A stretch of DNA of 64,000 bases, taken from assembly GCA_042095135.1 (NCBI GenBank), contig JBELBV010000003.1, positions 1 through 64,000 on the forward strand. The letters run 5' to 3'. Shown in pieces: positions 16,812 through 25,494 of this stretch. The DNA is from UA16 sp042095135 (GTDB lineage: Bacteria > Bacteroidota > Bacteroidia > Flavobacteriales_D > Sanyastnellaceae). The first letter of the stretch is position 1; each line of letters opens with the position of its first letter. Position numbers and translations under genes: made by a program. The notes under the pieces were generated by a model. The model made no database searches. It saw nothing but the letters and a program-made list of their open reading frames with translations, and had not been told where the DNA came from.

Positions 16812-17594
16812 TCAGGCGTGCAGAAAGTCCTCTACCTCTTCGAAGAATTCCTCCGGATGGCTCGCGTGCAGCCAGTGGCCAGCGTCCTCGATTTTATGGG
16901 ACTGAAACTGCATGCACGCCGATTGAAATTGGTCGAGGTCATCGGCGTTGACATACTTGGAATTCCCGCCGTAAATGGCGAGCGTGGGCAAGGTGTTTAT
17001 GACCAGCGGCACTTCGTCCACTACGGCGCCAATCGCCGGCGCCAATGCGCTGAGGTTCGGGCGCCACGTGAATCCACCCGATTTTTCGCGGCGTAGGTTT
17101 TTCATTAAGAAGGCCACCATGCCAGGGTCGTCCAATCGGTCCATCAAGTGGGCCTCGACAGCGGAACGGTTCTCTGCCACGTCAATCGGCGCGGAAAGCA
17201 AGGCGTCGAAGATGGGGCCATGGTGCGGCGCATAGGCGCGTGCGGCCATATCGGCGATGACGAGTTTGTGCACGCGGTCCGGATACCGATGGGCAAACAC
17301 CAAGGTCGTCTTTCCGCCCATGCTGTGGCCGATGATGCTCGCGCGCTGGATGTTGCGTTCATTGAGGTAGTGCAGCACGTCCTCTGCCATCGCTTTGTAG
17401 TTGTGCGCAGGGTGGTGGGGGCTGCGGCCGTGATTGCGTTGATCGATCAGGTGCACCCGGTGCGTTTCGGCAAACCGTTTGCCCAAGGTTTGCCAGTTGT
17501 CCGACGTGCCTAGCAAGCCATGGAGAATAACGAGGTCAGGGGCGTTTTCTTCGCCCAATTCCCGGCTGAAGAGTTGGAGGCGACCGGGCATCAT
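16812..17594 (-). CDS. Alpha/beta hydrolase (YbfF-like esterase)
   Basis: A 260-residue soluble alpha/beta-hydrolase. It has the oxyanion motif LHGLLGTSDNW, the nucleophile elbow GHSMGG, and the catalytic His in EDAGHWLHA near the C terminus; an Asp in the DDLDQF region or nearby would complete the triad. The DQRNHGRSPH segment and overall length point to the YbfF-type esterase group, with short-chain acyl substrates. The start ATG overlaps the stop of pdxJ by four bases, so the two genes are coupled. Physiological substrate unknown. Confidence 0.88.
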   Translation of the reverse strand: MMPGRLQLFSRELGEENAPDLVILHGLLGTSDNWQTLGKRFAETHRVHLIDQRNHGRSPHHPAHNYKAMAEDVLHYLNERNIQRASIIGHSMGGKTTLVFAHRYPDRVHKLVIADMAARAYAPHHGPIFDALLSAPIDVAENRSAVEAHLMDRLDDPGMVAFLMKNLRREKSGGFTWRPNLSALAPAIGAVVDEVPLVINTLPTLAIYGGNSKYVNADDLDQFQSACMQFQSHKIEDAGHWLHASHPEEFFEEVEDFLHA

Positions 17595-18316
17595 GTGCGG
17601 GGGGTGTCCAAACAGGCCAGGTAGGTCTTCACCGTTTGTTCCAAGCCGTAATACAAGGCTTCTGAAATCAGTGCGTGACCGATGCTCACTTCTTCCAAGT
17701 ACGGCACGTTGGCCGCAAAATGCCGCAGGTTGTTTGCGTCGAGGTCGTGGCCCGCATTCACCCCCAATCCGCAGGCGTGCGCGAAGGCTGCTGCCCGAGC
17801 AAAAGGCACCACAGCTTCGGGTTGACCGTTCTCGTATTCCCGCGCATACGGCTCGGTGTAGAGCTCGATGCGGTCCGCACCGATGGCGGCGGCGGCTTCA
17901 ATTTGGGCTTCTTCCGTCCCGGTGAACAGGCTCACCCGCATGCCCGCTGCTTGCAGGGAATGGACGGTCTCTTTGAGTAGGTCCCGGTGCAGGTTGACAT
18001 CCCAACCGTGATCGGAAGTGAGTGCGCCGGGGGGATCGGGGACGAGCGTTACTTGTTCCGGTCGGACCGCCAAAACCAACTCCAAAAACGATGCGGACGG
18101 GTAGCCTTCCACGTTGAATTCCGTGGTGATCACCTCCGGCAATTCCCGTACATCCGCGTATGTGATGTGGCGTTCATCCGGTCGAGGGTGGACTGTAATC
18201 CCCTGTGCACCAAATTGTTGTATGCGCGTGACGGCTTGTGCCACGTTGGGAACACTGCCCCCACGTGCATTGCGCAGGGTCGCAATTTTATTGACGTTGA
18301 CGCTGAGTCGAGTCAT
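17591..18316 (-). CDS. pdxJ: Pyridoxine 5'-phosphate synthase
   Basis: Condenses 1-deoxy-D-xylulose 5-phosphate with 3-amino-2-oxopropyl phosphate to make pyridoxine 5'-phosphate in DXP-dependent vitamin B6 synthesis. The 241-residue TIM barrel starts RLSVNVNKIATLRNARGG and shows the conserved TVHPRPDERHI, FNVEGYPS, TLVPDPPGALTSDHG, NAGHDL and EVSIGHALI segments. The reading frame stays open far upstream, to 19105, but homology begins at the ATG at 18316. A perfect minus-strand TAnnTTTG box lies at 18368-18375. The downstream hydrolase gene overlaps by four bases. Confidence 0.96.
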   Translation of the reverse strand: MTRLSVNVNKIATLRNARGGSVPNVAQAVTRIQQFGAQGITVHPRPDERHITYADVRELPEVITTEFNVEGYPSASFLELVLAVRPEQVTLVPDPPGALTSDHGWDVNLHRDLLKETVHSLQAAGMRVSLFTGTEEAQIEAAAAIGADRIELYTEPYAREYENGQPEAVVPFARAAAFAHACGLGVNAGHDLDANNLRHFAANVPYLEEVSIGHALISEALYYGLEQTVKTYLACLDTPRT

Positions 18317-18367
18317 CCGTACCTTTCGATTCCAACACCTCCGGTGCATTCCATCGGTGGATTGACG

Positions 18368-18375
18368 CAAAATTA
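18368..18375 (-). promoter_or_regulatory. -7 box (TAATTTTG) for pdxJ
   Basis: A perfect TAnnTTTG on the minus strand, about 52 bases upstream of the pdxJ ATG and just before the start codon of the divergent CBS gene. No clear -33 TTTG was found at the expected spacing. Transcripts of the two genes would initiate close together. Confidence 0.4.
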
Positions 18376-18379
18376 CGCC

Positions 18380-19030
18380 ATGTACGCAGAGCGCATTATG
18401 AATTCTGACCTCCCGGCCGTGAAGCCCGAAGATTCGGCTGGTCGGGTGCTGCATTTGATGGATGAATACAAGGTTCGCCACTTGCCTTTGGTCAACGGCG
18501 ATGAGTTTTCCGGGCTCGTTTACGAGGACGACCTGATGGACCTGGATGAGGAGACCCCCATGGCAGCCTTCCAAGCGCGCGCCGTTTTTACCACACCGCA
18601 AAGCCACCTCTACGATGTAGTAGGCCAACTGGTCGCTTCGGAGGTGGACGCCCTGCCTGTGGTGGATGAGGGCGTGTACAAAGGATGTGTCAATGCTGCG
18701 TCGGTGGTGCATTTTTTGGCTGAGCAGTCGCACTGGGCGACGCGCGGTGGAGTGGTGATTTTGGAGGTGCCCGAGGGTGATTTGTCCATCTCGGAAGTGG
18801 CACGACTGGCCGAAGGTGCCGGGACACGCGTGATCGCTTGCACCACCTCTCAACCGGAGAATTCCAGCAACGTCGAGGTGACGCTCAAGGTTGCAACGGA
18901 AGACATTGAACCGGTTATCCAGACTTTCCAGCGTTTTGGGTATTCGATTCAATCCTTTTTGCACGCACCGCAACTGGAGGAGGAAATGCGCGAACGATAC
19001 GATGCGTTCATGCGTTATCTTCGACAATAG
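18380..19030 (+). CDS. CBS-pair protein with ACT-like C-terminal domain (AcuB-like)
   Basis: A 216-residue cytoplasmic protein with two CBS motifs at about 1-120 (KVRHLPLVNGDEFSGLVYEDDLMD, EVDALPVVDEG) and an ACT-like ligand-binding domain at about 125-195 (GGVVILEVPEGDLSISEVARL). The CBS-ACT layout resembles AcuB and suggests nucleotide or amino-acid sensing. It is followed after 15 bases by NAD kinase and then the outer-membrane assembly genes, a neighbourhood widespread in Bacteroidota. The start at 18380 was chosen because the CBS fold begins at once; the frame is open upstream. Function unproven. Confidence 0.85.
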   Translation: MYAERIMNSDLPAVKPEDSAGRVLHLMDEYKVRHLPLVNGDEFSGLVYEDDLMDLDEETPMAAFQARAVFTTPQSHLYDVVGQLVASEVDALPVVDEGVYKGCVNAASVVHFLAEQSHWATRGGVVILEVPEGDLSISEVARLAEGAGTRVIACTTSQPENSSNVEVTLKVATEDIEPVIQTFQRFGYSIQSFLHAPQLEEEMRERYDAFMRYLRQ

Positions 19031-19045
19031 CCGTTCCTTAGCACC

Positions 19046-19924
19046 ATGAAAATCGCCATCCACGGAAAAACCTTTGCGCCGGAGTACGATGATGCCATCA
19101 AGCACATCCTCGCGCGCATCCGTGACCTGGATCCGGCGCCCATTGTGGAATCCAACTTCAAACGGATTCTCGATGAACGTATGGGTCGCGCGAAGGACTG
19201 GGAGGCGTTTGACGAACCCTCTGCCTTGAATGGATACGATTTGCTTGTGGCCATCGGCGGCGATGGAACGGTGCTTGAGGCGGCCATTTGGGTGAGGGAC
19301 ACCGAAATCCCTGTACTGGGGGTGAATACAGGTAGGCTCGGGTTTTTATCCAACGTAGGCATCGACGAAATCGACCTTGCCATGGACGCGGTTGCAGCGG
19401 GTAAGGTCTGGTATGAAGAGCGTTTGATGCTGCAGGTTGACGTGGACGGCATGGAGCTCGGTGACTTCCCGTATGCACTGAACGAGGTGGCCATCATGAA
19501 ACGCGATACGTCGAGCATGGTCGCGGTAGAAGTCCTGCGGGACGACGCCTTTGTCAACAATTACTGGGCAGACGGCTTGATCGTTTCGACCCCGACGGGC
19601 TCAACAGCTTACTCCCTCAGCGCGGGCGGGCCCATTGTGATGCCCGGCTCAGAAGTGCTGTGCATCAACCCCGTTGCGCCACACAACTTGAACAACCGCC
19701 CGCTCATTATCCCTGCGGACGGCACCTTGCAATTGGTCGCTGATGGCCGGGAAAACCAATTTTTGCTGAGCCTGGACTCGCGTATGTTCATCCTCGATGG
19801 TGGCCGAAAAGTTCAGGTGACGACGGCTCCATTTCGATTGTTCTTGATGAACCTCGAACACCAAGAATTCTTCAGCACCGTGCGCGCGAAAATGCATTGG
19901 GGGGTGGACCCGCGCGACCGATGA
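19046..19924 (+). CDS. nadK: NAD kinase
   Basis: Phosphorylates NAD+ to NADP+ using ATP or polyphosphate. The 292-residue protein has the GGDGT signature (IGGDGTVLEAA), NTGRLGFLSNVG, NEVAIMKRD, and the glycine-rich segment PTGSTAYSLSAGGPIV, all in the expected order. Length is normal. It follows the CBS-ACT gene by 15 bases and precedes the DUF6089-uppS-bamA group after a 140-base gap that holds a palindrome and a possible promoter. Confidence 0.97.
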   Translation: MKIAIHGKTFAPEYDDAIKHILARIRDLDPAPIVESNFKRILDERMGRAKDWEAFDEPSALNGYDLLVAIGGDGTVLEAAIWVRDTEIPVLGVNTGRLGFLSNVGIDEIDLAMDAVAAGKVWYEERLMLQVDVDGMELGDFPYALNEVAIMKRDTSSMVAVEVLRDDAFVNNYWADGLIVSTPTGSTAYSLSAGGPIVMPGSEVLCINPVAPHNLNNRPLIIPADGTLQLVADGRENQFLLSLDSRMFILDGGRKVQVTTAPFRLFLMNLEHQEFFSTVRAKMHWGVDPRDR

Positions 19925-19971
19925 TTTTTCGTGGATAAACTCCTCGATTTGTTGGGTGTTTTTGTCAATTG

Positions 19972-19996
19972 CATGGCACAATTCCATGTAATTTCG
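19972..19996 (+). promoter_or_regulatory. Palindrome and -7-like box upstream of the outer-membrane assembly operon
   Basis: CATGG-N7-CCATG (19972-19988) is immediately followed by TAATTTCG (19989-19996), a one-mismatch form of TAnnTTTG. The start of the DUF6089 gene is about 68 bases further. A repressor bound to the palindrome would cover the -33/-7 region. Inference from sequence only. Confidence 0.35.
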
Positions 19997-20064
19997 TGCG
20001 TTATACACTCGTCCGTTCGAAAGCCCCAGACCCGTTGGATTACGCCCGCTCTACCGCTTCAAAA

Positions 20065-20916
20065 ATGACATGCTTCGTCGCGCTCCTTTTGGGCGTTTTG
20101 ATGGTGGCTCCCGCGTGGGGTCAGCGGAAGTTTGAGCAATCCAAAGAAATCGGCATCTCACTGGGCACAGCGTACTACAAGGGCGACATCAATCCCGATG
20201 CGCACCTCGGAGGCCGCATGACGGGGGGATATGGTGGATTTTACCGGCACAACTTCTCCACCCGCCTTGGATTGCGCATCAACTATTTCCAAGGACGCAT
20301 TGAGGCGTGGGACGCCGACAGTTCCGACCCTTGGCAACAAAACCGGAACCTGCATTTCCGTAATGATGTGAGTGAACTCAGTGCGCTCGTTGAAATCAAC
20401 TACCTCGACCACCAGATTGGAAACCCCGGAGATCGCCTCACCGCGTTCTTGTACACGGGGTTGGGAGTCTACACGCACATGCCGGAAGCCGAATTGAACG
20501 GCCAGTGGACCCCGCTGCAGCCCTTGGGCACGGAGGGCCAAGGGACGACGTGGGGAGAAGCATACGGTGTTGAAACTTATGGAACCACGGGTATTTCTGT
20601 GCCGTTTGGGTTCGGCTTCAAGTCGAACATTGGTCCGTTTACGACGTTCAACATCGATTGGGGCGTGCGCAAAACGTGGACGGACTACCTCGATGATGTC
20701 AGTGGCATGTACGCCGACCGGGCAGTTCTGTTGCAAGAACGCGGCGAGGTCACGGCGGCGATGGCCGACCGCACGTTGCTCCCAGAAGGCGGGGTCACGA
20801 ACCAAGGCGGACTGCAGCGCGGTGACCCGTCACGCACGGATGTGTATGCCTACATCACGGCTTCATTGAGTTTCCGAATCAGCAAAAAACCCACCACGTG
20901 TTGGTCCGAGATATGA
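20065..20916 (+). CDS. DUF6089 outer-membrane beta-barrel protein
   Basis: A 283-residue protein with a signal peptide (MTCFVALLLGVLMVAPAWGQ) and alternating beta-strand pattern. It matches the DUF6089 family by its opening segment EIGISLGTAYYKGDINP and by its place directly upstream of uppS and bamA, as is common in Bacteroidota. It is probably a small outer-membrane barrel; its role is unknown, and the location suggests a link to outer-membrane assembly. The ATG at 20065 gives a proper signal peptide; a TTG at 19969 would spoil it. Its stop overlaps the uppS start by four bases. Confidence 0.82.
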   Translation: MTCFVALLLGVLMVAPAWGQRKFEQSKEIGISLGTAYYKGDINPDAHLGGRMTGGYGGFYRHNFSTRLGLRINYFQGRIEAWDADSSDPWQQNRNLHFRNDVSELSALVEINYLDHQIGNPGDRLTAFLYTGLGVYTHMPEAELNGQWTPLQPLGTEGQGTTWGEAYGVETYGTTGISVPFGFGFKSNIGPFTTFNIDWGVRKTWTDYLDDVSGMYADRAVLLQERGEVTAAMADRTLLPEGGVTNQGGLQRGDPSRTDVYAYITASLSFRISKKPTTCWSEI

Positions 20917-21686
20917 CAGCAGTCGGCAACGAACAACTTGAACGGTGCGCTGCTTGGGGATTGGATCCTCAACGCATACCCAAGCACGTTGCCATCATCA
21001 TGGACGGTAACGGACGGTGGGCGAAGGAGCGCGGAGAATCGCGTGTCTTCGGTCACATAAACGGCATCGACTCGGTTCGCGCTTCCGTTGAAGCGGCCTT
21101 GGAACTCGGGGTGAAGCACTTGACGCTCTATGCCTTCAGTACTGAAAACTGGAGCCGCCCTGTTGAAGAAGTCAATGCCTTGATGGATTTGCTCGTCGAG
21201 ACGTTGATCAAAGAGATTGAGGCGTTGGCTGACAAAGGGGTGCGCCTGCGGACCATTGGAGACATCGGAGCCTTACCGGAATCCTGCCAGGCGCAGTTGA
21301 CGCTGGCCGCTGAACAAACGGCCCACCAGGAAAACCTCGAATTGATTTTGGCCTTGAGCTACAGTTCAAAATGGGAAATGGTCGAAGCCCTGAAGGCCAT
21401 CATAGCCAGCGGAATTGAGCCGGAAGCCGTCGACGCTCAGGTCATTTCAGACCACTTGACCACCCGGGATTTGCCGGATCCTGAGTTGATGATCCGGACG
21501 AGCGGCGAACACCGCATCTCGAATTTCCTCCTGTGGCAAATGGCTTACACAGAGTTTTATTTTTCGCCGGTGCTGTGGCCGGACTTTGGCAAGGAAGAGT
21601 TCATTGGTGCCATCCGCGACTTTCAAAACAGGGAACGTCGGTTTGGCGGCTTGTTGGACACCAACCACAATGTTGAATCGAAATGA
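20913..21686 (+). CDS. uppS: Isoprenyl transferase (undecaprenyl diphosphate synthase)
   Basis: A cis-prenyltransferase that builds undecaprenyl diphosphate, the lipid carrier for peptidoglycan and O-antigen. The 257-residue protein has the catalytic Asp in IIMDGNGRWAK, the GHINGIDSVR segment, LTLYAFSTENWSRP, and the C-terminal RTSGEHRISNFLLWQMAYTE region. The start at 20913 forms an ATGA overlap with the DUF6089 gene; an in-frame start at 20898 is less likely. The bamA gene overlaps its end in the same way. Confidence 0.97.
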   Translation: MTAVGNEQLERCAAWGLDPQRIPKHVAIIMDGNGRWAKERGESRVFGHINGIDSVRASVEAALELGVKHLTLYAFSTENWSRPVEEVNALMDLLVETLIKEIEALADKGVRLRTIGDIGALPESCQAQLTLAAEQTAHQENLELILALSYSSKWEMVEALKAIIASGIEPEAVDAQVISDHLTTRDLPDPELMIRTSGEHRISNFLLWQMAYTEFYFSPVLWPDFGKEEFIGAIRDFQNRERRFGGLLDTNHNVESK

Positions 21687-24226
21687 AGAAGACCGGAAAA
21701 GCCGTGATGCGAACCCTGTTGCTTGGCTGCACCCTGCTCGTGGTGTGTGCTTCGCAGGTGGCGCAGGCTCAAGTTCCGACCGCGGCGGATTACGACAAGA
21801 AGTACACCCTTGCCGGTTTGACGGTGCTCGGGGCGGATTATACCGATGCCCAAGCTGTGAAGCTGTTCAGTGCGTTGCAAATCGGTCAGGAGTTGACCAT
21901 CCCCGGGGAGGAAATCACGCGTGCCATTCGCAACCTCTGGGCCCAAAACCTTTTCGAAGACATTTCCATCGAGTTGGCCGAAGTCCGCGACAACCAGGTG
22001 TACTTGGTCATCCGAGTGGACGAATTGCCGCGCCTGACGCGCTACACGTTTGAAGGGGTCAACCGGTCGGAGCAGGAGACCTTGCGGGGCAAAATCGACC
22101 TACTCACCGGACGTGTGGTGAACGAAAACGTTATGGTGACGGCGCGCAAGCGATTGCGGGATTACTACCACGACAAGGGATTCTGGGATGCGGATATTAG
22201 CATCACCCAATCTGCTGACACGTCGTTTGAAAACGGCGCCAAGTTGGACATCGCCATCGACAAGGGCGAAAAGATCAAGGTAGGTGAAATTGTGGTCGAC
22301 GGCGTCTCAAATCTGGAGAGTAAGCAGGTACTGCGCGCCATGAAAGACCTGAAGGAGAAGCGGTGGTACCGCATTTTCAAGTCCAGCAAATTTGTCGAGG
22401 CCAACCTGGATCAAGCCCACAGCGAAATCCTCGCGCTCTACAACAAAGAGGGGTACCGCAACGCACGGGTATTGGGTGATTCCATCTATCGGTTGCCGGA
22501 AGGCTTGGTGGGGGTGAAAATCGATGTCAGTGAAGGCAATCGGTTCCATTTTGGTGAAATTTCGTTCACGGGAAACACCAAATACCGCAGCACCCAGCTC
22601 GATTCCATTTTGGGCATCAAGCGCGGCGATACGTACGACCTGGAGCGCCTCGAAACACGGGTCTTCATGGACCCGAAAGGACTTGATCTAAGTTCGCTGT
22701 ACCAGGATGACGGCTACCTCACTTTCCAGGCAATGCCCATTGAGACGCGCATTGAAAACGACACCATCGACATCGAGGTGCGCATGATGGAGGGCAAGCA
22801 ATTCCGGATCGGCAAAATCATTGTCCAAGGCAACACAAAGACCAACGACCACGTCATCTACCGAGAAATCCGCACGCGACCCGGGGACCTATTCAGCAGA
22901 ACTGACATCATCCGGACCCAGCGTGAATTGGCCCAGTTGAACTACTTCAACCAGGAAGCGTTTGGCATCAACCCCATCCAGCACCCTGAAGACGGCAGCG
23001 TGGACATTGAGTACACCGTCGAAGAGAAACCATCCGACCAGATTGAGCTGTCCGGAGGTTGGGGCGGCGGCCGCGTGGTGGGCACCCTCGGGGTGAGTTT
23101 CACCAACTTCAGCGCCAAGAACATGTTCAAGAAGGGCGCCTGGAAGCCCATTCCGACTGGGGACGGCCAGCGGCTCTCCATCCGGGCACAATCGAACGGC
23201 TTGTTTTTCCAGAGCTACAACTTGAGTTTCATGGAGCCTTGGTTGGGGGGCAAAAAACCAAACGCCCTGAGCTTCTCGGCGTGGCGATCCATCCAGTCCA
23301 ACGGTCAGCCGAAGCGCATCGAAGGAGAGCTGAACGAATTGCGTCAGTCCCTCGAGATTACCGGGGTACAGGTGGGCTTTGGCCAGCGTTGGAAAAAGCC
23401 GGACGACTGGTTTACCATGAACGTGGCCTTGAGCTACCAGCATTTCAATCTCGATAACTACGGGGTATTCTTCAGTTTCTCAGACGGCGTCGCGAACAAC
23501 CTCGCCGCCAACTTGACGCTGGCGCGCAACTCGATTTCGGATCCTATTTATCCCGTTTGGGGCTCTAACATCTCGCTTTCGGTCAAGGCTACACCGCCGT
23601 ACAGCAAGTTCCGTCCGGAAGGCACGTTTTACGAAGGGATGAGTGATCAGGATCGCTTTCGGTGGGTGGAATACCACAAGTGGAAGGTGAAGGCCGAGTG
23701 GTACACGCCATTAACCCAATCGGCGGGAGAGAATCCGCGTACGTTGGTGTTGCGGACACATGCGGGAGTTGGGCTTATCGGCCAATACAACCGCGCGGTC
23801 GGGCTGTCTCCTTTTGAGCGGTTTTACTTGGGCGGGGTCTTTTTGAGCGGGTTTGTTTTGGACGGGAGGGAAATCATCAACCTCCGCGGGTTCGACGATT
23901 TGTCGCTTACAATGCCAAACCAAAACACGGGTGCCCCAGTCATCGCCAAGTACGGTGCAGAATTGCGTTATCCGTTGAGCACGAATCCTAGTGCCACTAT
24001 CTATACCTTGGCCTTCATCGATGCAGGCAAGACGTGGGCCGATGCGCGGGAGTTCAACCCGTTTGAAGTGTACCGATCAGCAGGTGTGGGAATGCGGATA
24101 TTCCTACCGATGTTTGGCTTGTTGGGCTTGGATTATGGATGGCGCTTGGACGATGTGCCCACCCTCCCGAACATGTCACGGGGGCAGTTCCATTTCAGCA
24201 TGGGTATGAATATGGGAGATTTGTAA
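21683..24226 (+). CDS. bamA: Outer-membrane protein assembly factor BamA
   Basis: The central Omp85 subunit that inserts beta-barrel proteins into the outer membrane. The 847-residue protein has a signal peptide ending near VAQAQ, about five POTRA domains (about 40-445) and a 16-strand barrel. The loop-6 motif is present as NLRGFDD (the conserved Arg-Gly-Phe). The C terminus reads FHFSMG followed by MNMGDL, so the last residue is Leu, not the usual aromatic. Neighbours fit: uppS overlaps its start and two Skp-like chaperones follow. Confidence 0.96.
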   Translation: MKKTGKAVMRTLLLGCTLLVVCASQVAQAQVPTAADYDKKYTLAGLTVLGADYTDAQAVKLFSALQIGQELTIPGEEITRAIRNLWAQNLFEDISIELAEVRDNQVYLVIRVDELPRLTRYTFEGVNRSEQETLRGKIDLLTGRVVNENVMVTARKRLRDYYHDKGFWDADISITQSADTSFENGAKLDIAIDKGEKIKVGEIVVDGVSNLESKQVLRAMKDLKEKRWYRIFKSSKFVEANLDQAHSEILALYNKEGYRNARVLGDSIYRLPEGLVGVKIDVSEGNRFHFGEISFTGNTKYRSTQLDSILGIKRGDTYDLERLETRVFMDPKGLDLSSLYQDDGYLTFQAMPIETRIENDTIDIEVRMMEGKQFRIGKIIVQGNTKTNDHVIYREIRTRPGDLFSRTDIIRTQRELAQLNYFNQEAFGINPIQHPEDGSVDIEYTVEEKPSDQIELSGGWGGGRVVGTLGVSFTNFSAKNMFKKGAWKPIPTGDGQRLSIRAQSNGLFFQSYNLSFMEPWLGGKKPNALSFSAWRSIQSNGQPKRIEGELNELRQSLEITGVQVGFGQRWKKPDDWFTMNVALSYQHFNLDNYGVFFSFSDGVANNLAANLTLARNSISDPIYPVWGSNISLSVKATPPYSKFRPEGTFYEGMSDQDRFRWVEYHKWKVKAEWYTPLTQSAGENPRTLVLRTHAGVGLIGQYNRAVGLSPFERFYLGGVFLSGFVLDGREIINLRGFDDLSLTMPNQNTGAPVIAKYGAELRYPLSTNPSATIYTLAFIDAGKTWADAREFNPFEVYRSAGVGMRIFLPMFGLLGLDYGWRLDDVPTLPNMSRGQFHFSMGMNMGDL

Positions 24227-24237
24227 TTGAAATTTAG

Positions 24238-24927
24238 ATGAAGATGAGAGCAATATCATGGATTGTGTTGGGCCTGACCTTGGCGGTGGGGCACCGCGCG
24301 AGTGCGCAGAAATTCGCCTACATCGATACCGACTATGTTTTGTTGCACTTGCCAGAATACTCGGAAGCGCAGGGGCAATTGAACCAGATGGCCGTGGACT
24401 GGCAGGTGGAGATTGAGATGAAATTGGATGCTGTGGAACGCTTGGAAATGGCATACCGTGCGGAGCGGGTCCTGTTGACGCAGGAGATGCGTGGCAAACG
24501 CGAGGAGGAAATCGATACCAAGCGACGGGAAGCCCGTGAATTGCAGAAGGCGAAATTTGGCGTGGATGGGGAGCTGTTTCAAAAGCGCCAAGAGCTCATC
24601 CAACCCATCCAAGACATGGTGTTCGAAGAGTTGAAGGACATTGCCTCGGGGAGTGGTTACATGGTCATTTTCGACAAGAGCAATCAGAGCAACATGCTCT
24701 ATACCAATCCCAAGTATGACATTTCAGATCGCCTCATCAAAGCCCTTGGATTCGTTCCCGGCGAGACCATTGAGCCCGAGGGCGGCGAAGGGGAGGAGAG
24801 CAAGTCCATTCAGGACCGCGCCAAGGACGCCATGAACAAGGGTAAGGATGCAGCGACGGGCCGGATGCAAGGCGCTGCAGCCGGCGCACGAGGCGGTGGA
24901 AATACCATCAATCGCAGCAAAAATTGA
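24238..24927 (+). CDS. OmpH/Skp family periplasmic chaperone, first copy
   Basis: A 229-residue periplasmic chaperone predicted to hold unfolded outer-membrane proteins. A signal peptide ends near RASAQ. The Skp start KFAYIDTDYVLLHLPEY is followed by a long charged coiled coil (about 45-125) and the returning strand YMVIFDKSNQSNMLYT. A further tail of about 50 residues, acidic then Gly/Ala-rich, is absent from the second copy. It lies 11 bases after bamA and is most likely co-transcribed. Confidence 0.9.
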   Translation: MKMRAISWIVLGLTLAVGHRASAQKFAYIDTDYVLLHLPEYSEAQGQLNQMAVDWQVEIEMKLDAVERLEMAYRAERVLLTQEMRGKREEEIDTKRREARELQKAKFGVDGELFQKRQELIQPIQDMVFEELKDIASGSGYMVIFDKSNQSNMLYTNPKYDISDRLIKALGFVPGETIEPEGGEGEESKSIQDRAKDAMNKGKDAATGRMQGAAAGARGGGNTINRSKN

Positions 24928-24979
24928 GGCGTTAAAACGTACATTTACGCGAATTAGAACGATCACAACTTAAGATCAC

Positions 24980-25477
24980 ATGATGAAGCAGATTTCATTG
25001 GCCATTGCATTGATGGCAGCATGCACACTGACAGGTTTTGCCCAAAAATTCGGGCACATCGATACACAAGACATTTTGTTGAACCTGCCCGAGCGAAGCG
25101 AAGCGCAAGCGACCATCGAGGCGCGTGCAGCTGAGTACGAGACCGAGTTGGCGCGCATGCAACAGGAGTTCCAGACGAAGTACGCTGAGTACCAAAGCAA
25201 GGGGTCGACCTGGCCCGCTGCGATTCTCGAGCAGAAGGAACGGGAATTGCAGGCGCTTGATCAAGGCATGCAGGAGTTCGGATCAACCGTTCAAAACGAG
25301 TTGGTTTCACTCGAACAAGAACTCTTGATGCCGATGGTAGAGCGCGTTCAAGAAGCCATCAACCAGGTTGGGGCTGAGAATGGATTTACCTACATTTTCG
25401 ATACCAGCTCGGGTGCAACAGTCTATACTGGCGGTGAAGACGTGGGCACCCTCGTTCGCGCCAAGCTGGGCATGTAA
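24980..25477 (+). CDS. OmpH/Skp family periplasmic chaperone, second copy
   Basis: A shorter 165-residue paralogue: signal peptide (MMKQISLAIALMAACTLTGFAQ), Skp opening KFGHIDTQDILLNLPERSEAQ, coiled-coil arms (about 40-110) and the closing strand GFTYIFDTSSGATVYT. It probably forms the trimeric jellyfish-like chaperone typical of Skp and may mix with the first copy, which is speculation. A second ATG at 24983 is equally possible. The 52-base gap upstream has a weak TACATTTA box; murI follows 17 bases after the stop. Confidence 0.92.
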   Translation: MMKQISLAIALMAACTLTGFAQKFGHIDTQDILLNLPERSEAQATIEARAAEYETELARMQQEFQTKYAEYQSKGSTWPAAILEQKERELQALDQGMQEFGSTVQNELVSLEQELLMPMVERVQEAINQVGAENGFTYIFDTSSGATVYTGGEDVGTLVRAKLGM

Positions 25478-25494
25478 ACGGCCCCGGCGCACGC

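Noticed and set aside
18317..19105. N-terminal extension of pdxJ to 504 codons
   Set aside because: The extra part runs antisense through the CBS gene and has no similarity to PdxJ, whose normal N terminus begins at 18316.
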